A stretch of 56,342 nucleotides of DNA from an uncultured euryarchaeote (GTDB lineage: Archaea; Thermoplasmatota; Poseidoniia; Poseidoniales; Poseidoniaceae), in contig CALBIL010000026.1 in the NCBI GenBank assembly GCA_937892945.1, forward strand, positions 1-56,342, written 5' to 3'. The notes under the pieces were generated by a model. That model was not told the DNA's origin and ran no database searches. It saw nothing but the letters and a program-made list of their open reading frames with translations. Of this stretch, positions 32,401 through 40,162 are shown piece after piece. The position numbers were made by a program, and so were the translations under genes. Positions within the stretch are counted from its first letter, which is position 1, and each line of letters opens with the position of its first letter.

Positions 32401-34759
32401 CAAGGTCGCTACTGCATTTGATGGGAGAGTACCGACTGCATGGGAAGAGAAAGAACTGGGTGACCCGCATGAAGCCTTACGTGTCAAAATCATTGAAATG
32501 CTTGGAAGTGAAGGTCCCCAGACAGGAGATGTTCTAGCACAACGTCTTCCTTTCCCTCGTAAAATGGTAGATCGTATCTTAATGGAACTTGAAACTCGCA
32601 ATGTCTTATCCGTTGGTTTCTATAAACAAACCGACGACGCTGAATATATTCTCAAGATTGATGAGCATCGTTTGATTGATGGCTCAGAAGATGTCGTCGA
32701 ATATCGATGGGTACAAAACCTTGTTTTCGACAAGACTTTCAAGATGTATGATGATGGATTCGCAGCTTTTGATTCACACGTTTTGTTCCAAAAGCAACAA
32801 GAACTCCTGTATCGAGTCAATGATTTCAGATTCAAAGACTGGCAGGATATGCAACTGGATTCTGATATCATCATGGGCCGCCTTTTGCACAACAAAATGG
32901 GCTATACGAACAAAGAAACGATTCCAATGTTACTTGGTTTGAAACCAGAACCTTGGATTGGCGCAATGGAAGAAGAATTACTCCGTCGCATCCCGATTGG
33001 CGAAAATGTGACTCGGCAAGAAATCATGGAAGGTTTCCCGAAAGGAGATGAGCATCGTGCTTTGCAGCGTGATATCAAATATGCTATGTCGAATTTGGAA
33101 CGACAGATGCTCGTCGTCAAACAATTTGAAGATGTATCTGGACGTCGACGACGACTTTCCTTATTCCATCGAGTTCATGGTGTCTATGAAGCACTTGATT
33201 TCGAAAGTTCCTTGACCGACCTCATACGAAGAATGGGTCCAGTTAAGGGAAGCACACTTCGGTTCTATGTTACTCGATCGTTTGAAGATTTGACGATCGC
33301 TCTCATGAATCTTGAGAAAGACGGTCGTATTGCGAAAGTGATGGCGTTAGTTCCAGACCCTGAAGCATTTTACTGCATGCCCGAAGAGGTTGAGTTCCTC
33401 CAACGCCCACGTAGAGAAGACCGCCAAATACGAATATTAACTCAGTCAGACCCCTATGTTTCGAGATTCATCTGGGAAGTACGTAGCGTACTTGACCGAG
33501 GATGGTATTTACCGGTGTTCAAAGGAATCGACCCGATTGGTAAAGTCCTCATGTTCAAAGTAAACGATTATCTTGTCATCAAAGATTTACACATTCCTAC
33601 TGCTTATCTGGAAGAGTTTTGTACCGCCTTTGAGGTCTTGTTAGAAAACCATGCTGACCAATTGGTCGATGTAGCCGTGATGTCGAACTTCAACAGTGAA
33701 CCTGTTGCCAATTTGGATGAAAAGACACGTACAGCCCTTGAATCAATTGGATTTAAGATGGCAGGAGAACGCATGATACGAGGTGGTGTCGTTGACCCAC
33801 AACCAAGAGAAATTGCAGAACGTGCACTCTTCTATCGTCACCACCTTCATCAAAAGACGCGTCTCGAACATGAAAGCGCAGCTGTCAAACATGTTGATGA
33901 AATCCGTGATGATTTTGCTTTACGCGGTCGCTGTGAACTGTATCGCGTGGACTTGAAAAGCATGGCAAGCGCCAATCGATTGCATCAAGGTGTCAATCTT
34001 CGAGGCCATCAAGTGTGGTCAACTTACGAACATTTCCAGAATTTGTTAGCAATTCGTGGAGAACCCCCTGAAGACGAACTCTGGGATATCATTGATTTTT
34101 TCAGTTCGAACTCGGATCCAAACTTGTTCAAAGAACGACATGCTTTGACCCAATCTGGATTTAGAAAACTGATACAGCCGTTAATTCGAACAGGTCATAT
34201 TGTTCAAGATTTCAGAGGTGGATTCCGAACTGTTAAACTTGTTAAAAACATTGACCGTGTTGAATTACGTCGCGAATATTTGCGAAACTTGGTTAAGGAA
34301 TATCCGGTAATTACCCTCAAGCAGATACTTCGCTTAGCAGGCACTCCCTTCAAGCCAGAGGAAATTAAATCAGTCCTCACATCATTTGAAGAAGATGGTA
34401 CATTGGTGAAAGGTTTCCTCATCGAAGACCTTGACCAAGTGTGCTGGGGTCGAAAAAATCTACTTGAAGAAGCTCAAGATATACCACCTATTCGGGATTT
34501 TGTTTTGCCTCCGAGTGACCCAATTGCCCCGTACTTCTCCGACATACTCAAAGAAAAATTCGGGTTTGGTTCTGCCTATTTGGTTTTCAAGAATGCTGAA
34601 CCAATTGCTGCATTTAAGGCAAATACTCGTAACAATATTATCGACATTAAGGATTATGAAGGCTCTGAAAAAGCATGGCGTATTGTCAAGGAATTTGCTT
34701 GGGAACATCAAATGCCTCTCCACACCGATTTGAGAATTGGTGGTAAACGCCTCAAATGA
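29477..34759 (+). CDS. lhr: Lhr-type superfamily 2 helicase, very long form
   Basis: ATP-dependent 3'-5' nucleic-acid translocase/helicase of the Large-helicase-related family, linked to DNA repair. The protein is 1760 aa. Motifs in order: TEPQKLAIPAI (Q39), CSPTGSGKTLTAF (about 55-67), DELH (179-182), ISATMEP, HHGSMDK, SSLEMGIDIGSVDLV, and motif VI LQRIGRAGHHVGG. These give a complete Lhr core of roughly 850 residues. The remaining 900 residues are mostly winged-helix-like. They include two similar modules, IR..SDP..F...Y.VFK..PI....IKD, at about 1318-1392 and 1672-1748, that resemble the C-terminal part of AlkZ/HTH_42-type proteins. Most archaeal Lhr proteins that I know are near 900 aa. 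The start is an ATG without a ribosome site (GAAAATAA), as in leaderless mRNAs. Confidence 0.93.
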   Translation: MADIHYLDNPLETEELLEMLCPPVRNWFKDKFPDFTEPQKLAIPAIINHEHLLLCSPTGSGKTLTAFLSIIDQLVRRALDNKLEKRVYCVYISPIKALANDIQRNLIGPLTEISESYLPSRAQEIRVGLRTGDTPQSERQKMLRNPPHILITTPESLAIAITSPRFQPIVSEVEYMIIDELHSLVPSKRGVHLALTLSYLDTLLTRPVQRIGISATMEPLETVAEYLVSSDDRESRGDNTRVCIAKISGSRELDLDILLTDPKFSDLSVLKIFEKNVEAIADLIAAHNTTLVFANTRKMTENIVLKLRPYLGDLVAGHHGSMDKKIRLEVEKKLKHGHLRAVVTSSSLEMGIDIGSVDLVLQIGSPGDIATALQRIGRAGHHVGGIPRARFLPSSVDDLIELAALQSAIQTGEMDRLDFPENCLDVVAQFMIGLVIINDLDIDEAYEVIVNAWSYRNFEYDDFIEVLDMLEDERRIWIDWEENVYGKRGYSRMIYYTNIGTIAPDNSYLVFNAEGSILGQLSGSFVSNLRGGDVILLGGSTYRVTNIQGTRVNVASVTGHRPTVPSWSGEARSRSRELSNALLSLIGHCIVALRREQDPRILLRDAYGLSSSVANAIARHLEEHSIDSFQVPDPNRILVEQVISGGHPTYMITTCRGRGFNTALGYFMAGLAESNNIQVIELSFDENGLLIRTSEEVDPGQMYKAFRDNDHTEVIERYIVNTQIFAKRFREVAGRSMIIPKRIGAEEISPQQFQQRADALLNKHRTIDDSLLMREAKNEIMFGDIDMKSLQEFLNLCVTGDARIVHNKVTVPSRLGMSLFMSAFEDLMAMKTRAFLVKDIDPEVLRRLLGTRSLATELTTEQLSKFYLDKAPIPENAQQLFTLMSHGGGLDSSFQNPLYNDKLQNIEMDLLRKWVEVLCQDGKITKLEGTGAEELDGKWFSSFMAEIHGTLGCLSVNGGGDVDDLRELHISGLSYKVATAFDGRVPTAWEEKELGDPHEALRVKIIEMLGSEGPQTGDVLAQRLPFPRKMVDRILMELETRNVLSVGFYKQTDDAEYILKIDEHRLIDGSEDVVEYRWVQNLVFDKTFKMYDDGFAAFDSHVLFQKQQELLYRVNDFRFKDWQDMQLDSDIIMGRLLHNKMGYTNKETIPMLLGLKPEPWIGAMEEELLRRIPIGENVTRQEIMEGFPKGDEHRALQRDIKYAMSNLERQMLVVKQFEDVSGRRRRLSLFHRVHGVYEALDFESSLTDLIRRMGPVKGSTLRFYVTRSFEDLTIALMNLEKDGRIAKVMALVPDPEAFYCMPEEVEFLQRPRREDRQIRILTQSDPYVSRFIWEVRSVLDRGWYLPVFKGIDPIGKVLMFKVNDYLVIKDLHIPTAYLEEFCTAFEVLLENHADQLVDVAVMSNFNSEPVANLDEKTRTALESIGFKMAGERMIRGGVVDPQPREIAERALFYRHHLHQKTRLEHESAAVKHVDEIRDDFALRGRCELYRVDLKSMASANRLHQGVNLRGHQVWSTYEHFQNLLAIRGEPPEDELWDIIDFFSSNSDPNLFKERHALTQSGFRKLIQPLIRTGHIVQDFRGGFRTVKLVKNIDRVELRREYLRNLVKEYPVITLKQILRLAGTPFKPEEIKSVLTSFEEDGTLVKGFLIEDLDQVCWGRKNLLEEAQDIPPIRDFVLPPSDPIAPYFSDILKEKFGFGSAYLVFKNAEPIAAFKANTRNNIIDIKDYEGSEKAWRIVKEFAWEHQMPLHTDLRIGGKRLK

Positions 34760-34785
34760 ACATTCAATTCGAAATGGAATACCGT

Positions 34786-34810
34786 GTAAAGTGATGTAAA
34801 ATCACATTAC
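34786..34810. promoter_or_regulatory. inverted repeat upstream of the giant surface protein
   Basis: GTAAAGTGAT-GTAAA-ATCACATTAC is a 10+5+10 inverted repeat with a single mismatch. It lies 27 nt after the lhr stop and 38 nt before the surface-protein ATG. No T-run follows, so an operator or mRNA hairpin is more likely than a terminator. It shares GTGA...TCAC half-sites with the palindrome at 4655, but the spacing differs. Confidence 0.4.
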
Positions 34811-34847
34811 CAATGGATTGATAAGACCCTGCGGTACACCTTTTGCT

Positions 34848-37800
34848 ATGAAAGGACCGGCAGTTGCCCTCATTTTGATTTTTTTATTGAGTTCTCTTTC
34901 TCCATTCTTTACGACAGTTGAAGCTGAAAATTCGACCGGTATCGAAATCTTAGATACGGTTGTCAATCCTGCAAATAATCACACGTATTACTTGCTTAGT
35001 GCCAGTTCTTGGGAAGATGCTGCCAGTGCTGCCAGGGGCCTCAATGGATTCCTCGCAACGGTCGATGATGCTCAAGAAAATCAATGGCTCTTTGACACAT
35101 TTGCTTCCTTTGACAACCAGTCACGTCACCTTTGGATTGGCCTGTCAGACCACGATGAAGATGGCTATTACAAGTGGCATGATGGAACACCTTTTTACTA
35201 CAATAATTGGGGAGATAGTCAACCATCAGAGGGTGGAGATGAAGATTACGTCCACATTGCCAGTACAAATATGGGTAATATAATGCCAACATCATGGAAC
35301 GATCTGGAAAATGACCCTCAATACTTCCCTGTGTATGGCGTAGTGGAAGTTGGTGAAGGGGCAGACTTTTCCCTTCGTTTCAACGGTGAAGGGGACCATG
35401 TTGTGGTCGAACATGACGATGGTTTCAACTTCTCAAACACCGTCGAGATTCATATTGAAGCATGGATTTACCCATTTGATGATGATGGTTTACAATTCAT
35501 CATGATGAAAGGTGATTATGGATGGGGCATGTATCTCAATGATGGTAACCTTTCATATGCATCAGAATACAGTCTCTCAAAGCATCCTATTTCGAATGTA
35601 AGCGTTCCAACGGACATGTGGTCTCACGTTGCAGTTTCGATACGAAATGCAGTTGGTGGAGAGTTTTTCATTAACGGTGAATCTGCAGGTCTTATTTCTG
35701 CTGAAGACGCCAATATCCCAATAGGTGATTTTGGTTCAAACGATTGTTTTACTTCTGGAGATGATTGCGATGAATTATACCTCGGTCGAATGGGCGCTGG
35801 ATGCGCTTGCAATTACTTCACAGGTATGATGGACAATCTCTCAATTTGGTCCGGAACTGGATTTACTGATGTCGCTATGGAGCTGGTTTCGGAATGGACT
35901 TTCCCTGAAGGTGAAGGTTCAATAACTCAAGACCAAAGTGGCCGCAACGGAACCATCATCGGTGCAGACTGGGTTATGCCAGATGGGACCATTGTAACTC
36001 AAGCAATTGAATTATCGAACGATCAAGATTACACAATTGATGCAGCCCAAGCAGGTGATCAACTTCTCTTCTACGGAAACATCGATGAAATGTCCAAAGA
36101 GATGTATTTCAATATGTATTCATTTGGCCAGTTCGGTAAAGAACCGATCACGATCGATGTCTATATGTCACATGAAAACATTCCAAGTTCATGGGACCAT
36201 GACCAACACTTTGTTGCTGATTTCAGCTTCTTATGGGAAGATTGGAGTTGGCCGGAGGCAGGAACTTGGTGGATTGTCATCATTCCTACTGAAGATATTG
36301 AAGATTTGACATTGACGCTCACTTGGGTTATTGCCGACCCTCCTCCGGCACTTGAGGACATGACTGAACTTCAGAATATTATTCCTGTTACTGGACAAAG
36401 TATTGATACGAACCGTCAAGCATCTTTTGATGAACGAGTTCTCTACTATTACGTCAATGTCACCGAACCACTTGCCAGTCTGACGGTAGAAACCTACAGT
36501 GGCACTGGAAACATTAACCTCGGCCTCTCATGGGGTACGGTTCCAGATCCTTTTGATTTGTTTAACGATGACTTCTTCGAACTTGGCATGGCCGATGATG
36601 AATCATCAATGAGCAGCAAGGCAGTTTGGAGTACTGGTCAAGGAAATGAGGAAGTGGCTACATTGTATGATGTTGAACCTGGTTTGTATTATGTTACTGC
36701 CTACACGTTCATGCGTGCTCTCGATTTCACCATTATGGCAAGTTTCACTTATGCCCCTAATAATATCGCTCCAGAAGATGCAGTAGAACTCACAGCAGGT
36801 GTTGCTTATGGACCAATCAGTGGCTACGATGGATTACTTCAATATTTCAAAATCAATGTCCCCACAGGTACGGAACGTCTTGAGGTTGACCTTGCTGAAG
36901 GGTATGGTGAAGCAACGATTTTCATGCAATATTTGGAAGCACCGAATGCAGCCAATTACGACCACCTTTCTGGTAGCCCAGGTGCAGGTGACATGGTTGG
37001 TTTTAACGACCCTACGCCAGGAATGTGGTACATTTTGGTTTATACCGATAAAATTTTTGCGAATGTTATGATTACCGCGTCTTTTGAAGACCGATATGTT
37101 TGGTCCTATGACGGAACTCCGATTGAACTCTTTAATGGTGAAGAAATCACAGGCATCGAAGCGCCGAAAGGTGAAGAGTTGTTCTTTTATGTTCAATTGG
37201 ATAAACCCGGTGAATTCCTTGAAATCACAGCATTTGGAGGTGAAGGACAGCTTACTATTGAAGGTGAAGGTGAACAGATTTCGATAGATTGGGGTGGCGA
37301 TTTCGATGAAGATGGTAGTGTCAACGGAAGACCTGGTGGCCGTCAAATGCCAGAGGTTGATTTCACCAGTGAGACCATTATCGTTCAGTCAAACGGCGAT
37401 GGAACTTCGCAGTCTCTCTTCATTGAAATGCCTTCGAATGGTCGATTTGACATTACGCTCATCGCGGAAGATTCCTTTTCTGATGTGACGCTTGTTGCCA
37501 AATGGGAATATTCCGATCTACCACCAATTGAACCACTTGATCCAACAGAACCTGTCGTTGTCATGACATGTGAAGAAATGGCAAAAGAAATCTTGACTGC
37601 GACTGATCTTGATGAAAATGGAGTCATTTCTCAAAATGAATTTCAACGTGCTGAAGTGGATGATGTCATGTTTACTGAAATCGATTTGAATGCCGATGGT
37701 GAATTAGAGTTTAGAGAAATTGTACAAGAGTCATGCTCTTGCAGTAACGAACTCTGGACTACCTTTGATCAGCTCGAAAATTCGAACAGTGTCTCTATTG

Positions 37801-38480
37801 AACTCTTTTCGACTCAAAGCTTTTCCAACTCCTATGTTTTTGTCACAATGGATGCCAGTGCTGATGGCCAATTGGACATTGATGAAATCGAGATTGCTGC
37901 ATTGATTTGTGAAACTGATTTCGATGCATTTGACGGCGACAGGGATGGCGTTCCTGATGATGAAGATGCGTTCCCAGAAGATCCGAATGAAACACAGGAT
38001 ACCGATGGAGATGGTGTTGGTGACAATGCCGATATTGCTCCAAGTGTGGCCAATGATCTCATCTATTCGAGTGGTGCAATTCTCTTTATCATGCTGATTG
38101 GAATCCTTTTCATATTCCTTCGTGGAGGAGGTGGAGCTGAGTCCTCAGGTGATTGGGTTTCTTCTGATGCACCATCTGGCTTTGATGAGAGAATGATGAA
38201 CCAGGATGACAAAACTCTTCCATCTATTGACATCACACCTATGCCACATTCAAACCCCATACAGGCGAATCCATTTGAGGAATACAACGATGTTCCCGTA
38301 GTACCATCAGGCACTTTGAATATCGTTCGTGATTTGTTTGATTCACCAAATCACCAACCACCACCGTCTGCATTGATGGGCATGATTGATTCCAGTGGTC
38401 AAGAAGTCATCGAATATCCTGCAGGCAGCGGAATGAAATGGGCACGAACCGATGCAACTCAACCTTGGAACGAACAGTAA
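34848..38480 (+). CDS. giant surface protein: C-type lectin, LamG, PPC repeats, EF-hands, type-3 repeat, C-terminal helix
   Basis: Secreted, membrane-anchored, probably carbohydrate-binding protein (1210 aa). It opens with a signal peptide (MKGPAVALILIFLLSSLSPF). A C-type-lectin-like domain follows (about 38-167; HLWIGLSDHDEDGYYKW, NNWGDSQPS and WNDLE). A LamG/concanavalin-like domain is at about 171-344. Four consecutive beta-sandwich segments of pre-peptidase-C (PPC) type run to about 900. Three EF-hand-like loops are near 919, 944 and 1000 (DLDENGVISQNEF, DLNADGELEFREI, DASADGQLDIDEI). One thrombospondin type-3 unit (about 1027-1064), a transmembrane helix (about 1071-1090) and a 120-residue cytosolic tail complete it. 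A TTG 30 nt upstream is rejected because the ATG gives a standard signal peptide. It is followed tail-to-tail by the archaeosortase. Confidence 0.88.
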   Translation: MKGPAVALILIFLLSSLSPFFTTVEAENSTGIEILDTVVNPANNHTYYLLSASSWEDAASAARGLNGFLATVDDAQENQWLFDTFASFDNQSRHLWIGLSDHDEDGYYKWHDGTPFYYNNWGDSQPSEGGDEDYVHIASTNMGNIMPTSWNDLENDPQYFPVYGVVEVGEGADFSLRFNGEGDHVVVEHDDGFNFSNTVEIHIEAWIYPFDDDGLQFIMMKGDYGWGMYLNDGNLSYASEYSLSKHPISNVSVPTDMWSHVAVSIRNAVGGEFFINGESAGLISAEDANIPIGDFGSNDCFTSGDDCDELYLGRMGAGCACNYFTGMMDNLSIWSGTGFTDVAMELVSEWTFPEGEGSITQDQSGRNGTIIGADWVMPDGTIVTQAIELSNDQDYTIDAAQAGDQLLFYGNIDEMSKEMYFNMYSFGQFGKEPITIDVYMSHENIPSSWDHDQHFVADFSFLWEDWSWPEAGTWWIVIIPTEDIEDLTLTLTWVIADPPPALEDMTELQNIIPVTGQSIDTNRQASFDERVLYYYVNVTEPLASLTVETYSGTGNINLGLSWGTVPDPFDLFNDDFFELGMADDESSMSSKAVWSTGQGNEEVATLYDVEPGLYYVTAYTFMRALDFTIMASFTYAPNNIAPEDAVELTAGVAYGPISGYDGLLQYFKINVPTGTERLEVDLAEGYGEATIFMQYLEAPNAANYDHLSGSPGAGDMVGFNDPTPGMWYILVYTDKIFANVMITASFEDRYVWSYDGTPIELFNGEEITGIEAPKGEELFFYVQLDKPGEFLEITAFGGEGQLTIEGEGEQISIDWGGDFDEDGSVNGRPGGRQMPEVDFTSETIIVQSNGDGTSQSLFIEMPSNGRFDITLIAEDSFSDVTLVAKWEYSDLPPIEPLDPTEPVVVMTCEEMAKEILTATDLDENGVISQNEFQRAEVDDVMFTEIDLNADGELEFREIVQESCSCSNELWTTFDQLENSNSVSIELFSTQSFSNSYVFVTMDASADGQLDIDEIEIAALICETDFDAFDGDRDGVPDDEDAFPEDPNETQDTDGDGVGDNADIAPSVANDLIYSSGAILFIMLIGILFIFLRGGGGAESSGDWVSSDAPSGFDERMMNQDDKTLPSIDITPMPHSNPIQANPFEEYNDVPVVPSGTLNIVRDLFDSPNHQPPPSALMGMIDSSGQEVIEYPAGSGMKWARTDATQPWNEQ

Positions 38481-38482
38481 AA

Positions 38483-39406
38483 TTAGGTTTTATTCTTGGC
38501 TTTGACTTGTAATAATCCAAACGGCCGTAGGAGTCTGACGATGTGCCGGTGTAATTCGGGTAGAATGTCAAACATGATGAGTGCCATCAAAAACATCGCC
38601 CCTAAAGATACAACTCTGGCAGCATAAGCATGACCAAACTCAAACACAGACATCCCAAGATATGACCAATTGACATATGTCATATGCATCCAAATTAATC
38701 CAGCATTACGGAAAAGATTCAAAATATGAATTACTGGTATGGTGAGTATAAGAGCACGGCATCGACGTTTCCAATCGATGTCAAGAACAGCGATGGCTCC
38801 AATGAAAATGACCATTGATTGAAGAGCGGTACAGGCTAAAACAAAATTGATTCCGATTGCAGTTCCATCACTGAGGAGAAGTTCAGTTTGAAATGGATAC
38901 TCACCAACAAAGTCCCCCATGAACCATCGATTACCGTCCCAAGCGCTCCATGCGACTTCACCATCGATGGTATTGACGGTTGTTTCCCCAAGAACAACAT
39001 CTCCATTCCCTGAAAACCGGAGAAAGAAAGCGGCTTGACTTGCTACAAACCAAATGGCGAGCACATTCAGCCATGGGACATGGGCGATGAGTAAGTAGGG
39101 GCCACCTGCATAGGCAACTGCACCCCGAGCCCAAATCAAAGAACGTGATGTCTTTTCATCATCGACGCGTTGTTCCCAAAAAGCCATTCCAACACCCATG
39201 GGTAAAGCTGCAATAGAGAATACAGTGAGTACAGGGTCATCATGTGCAAGATATTTTGAGGCATCATTGAAGAAGGTCAATCCTACCAAAATCCAGCCAA
39301 ATTGTGCGAGACGAATTTCGCCTTTCAGTCTGCGATGCCATGAGACTGCAAGTGAAAGTAAGCCGATTGCACCGAGAAGTGAGGCCACCTCCGAACTGAA
39401 CAGCAT
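38483..39406 (-). CDS. archaeosortase (exosortase/archaeosortase family)
   Basis: Polytopic membrane cysteine transpeptidase-like enzyme that processes C-terminally anchored surface proteins. The catalytic triad pattern is present: Cys about 192 in ACTALQSMVIF, Arg about 233 in LNLFRNAGLIW, and Arg about 264 in FGHAYAARVVSLGA. The first spacing, 41 residues, equals the Cys-Arg spacing I recall for haloarchaeal ArtA. About seven to eight hydrophobic helices surround the motifs. The ATG used avoids overlap with the divergent HAD gene; the frame is open upstream for another 138 nt. Its stop lies 2 nt from the stop of the giant surface protein. The subtype and recognised signal are not evident, since no PGF-CTERM-like tail is in this window. 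Confidence 0.85.
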   Translation of the reverse strand: MLFSSEVASLLGAIGLLSLAVSWHRRLKGEIRLAQFGWILVGLTFFNDASKYLAHDDPVLTVFSIAALPMGVGMAFWEQRVDDEKTSRSLIWARGAVAYAGGPYLLIAHVPWLNVLAIWFVASQAAFFLRFSGNGDVVLGETTVNTIDGEVAWSAWDGNRWFMGDFVGEYPFQTELLLSDGTAIGINFVLACTALQSMVIFIGAIAVLDIDWKRRCRALILTIPVIHILNLFRNAGLIWMHMTYVNWSYLGMSVFEFGHAYAARVVSLGAMFLMALIMFDILPELHRHIVRLLRPFGLLQVKAKNKT

Positions 39407-39489
39407 GGTCCAATCCACATGATGATTCCATTTCAACACTCGTGTTCTTTCGACCAAAATCACTTGACCTTCGACCGTGTGGCAAGACC

Positions 39490-40158
39490 ATGCGAGGGTG
39501 TGTTGTCCAGTATACTCCTGCGGCATTACCAGATTCATCACCACTTCATGGTGGCATTGCTTTTCTCGATCGAGACGGTGTACTCAACATTGGAAGTCCG
39601 GATTACATCAACAACCCAGAGGAATTTGTAGTGTTGGGAAATGCTCCGAAAGCAGTTGGTATGCTTCGTCGTGCAGGGTATCGTATCTGCGTAGTGACGA
39701 ATCAATCTCCAATTTTACGTGGACTGTGGGATGAACATCAGTTGCATGCGATTCATCATCATATGAGACAAGTGTTTCTCGAACAGGACGCTGATGCACA
39801 TTTCGACATGATTCTTGCTTGTCCACATCGACATCGAGACCGATGCATGTGTAGAAAACCAAGACCTGGAATGTTACGGTTTGGAACACGAGTTCTTCGA
39901 GAAGGTATCTCGTGTGATGATGGAGAATCGATTGGTGAATTGCACTCGAATGATGGTCAAGTTGATTGGTGGGGGGAAAAACCAAACCCCTCACATTCCT
40001 TTGATTGCATGGTTGGTGACCGTGGAAGCGATATGGGCGCAGGTTGGGCCCAAGGTCTCCGATTATTCCAAGTTGATGCCGCATCAGGAGTTTTCCCAGT
40101 TGTGGGGAGAATACTGGATTCGGAAAACAAAGGTGATGACTTTCATCCTGTGAGATGA
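39490..40158 (+). CDS. HAD-superfamily phosphatase (GmhB/HisB-N-like)
   Basis: Probable small-molecule phosphatase. The 222-aa protein has the nucleophile motif FLDRDGVLN (D27, D29) and the second motif VVTNQS. The zinc-binding block CPHRHRDRCMCRKPRPGML is typical of D-glycero-heptose-1,7-bisphosphate phosphatases and histidinol-phosphatases. The Mg-binding motif MVGDRGSDMGAG also fits. Heptose or histidine biosynthesis genes are not adjacent, so the substrate remains open. It is divergent from the archaeosortase (84 nt between starts) and only 4 nt upstream of tiaS, so it is probably co-transcribed with it. Confidence 0.87.
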   Translation: MRGCVVQYTPAALPDSSPLHGGIAFLDRDGVLNIGSPDYINNPEEFVVLGNAPKAVGMLRRAGYRICVVTNQSPILRGLWDEHQLHAIHHHMRQVFLEQDADAHFDMILACPHRHRDRCMCRKPRPGMLRFGTRVLREGISCDDGESIGELHSNDGQVDWWGEKPNPSHSFDCMVGDRGSDMGAGWAQGLRLFQVDAASGVFPVVGRILDSENKGDDFHPVR

Positions 40159-40162
40159 TGAT

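Noticed and set aside
39608-40084. 158-codon frame antisense to the HAD phosphatase
   Set aside because: Overlaps the catalytic and zinc motifs of a clear gene on the other strand and shows no motif of its own.
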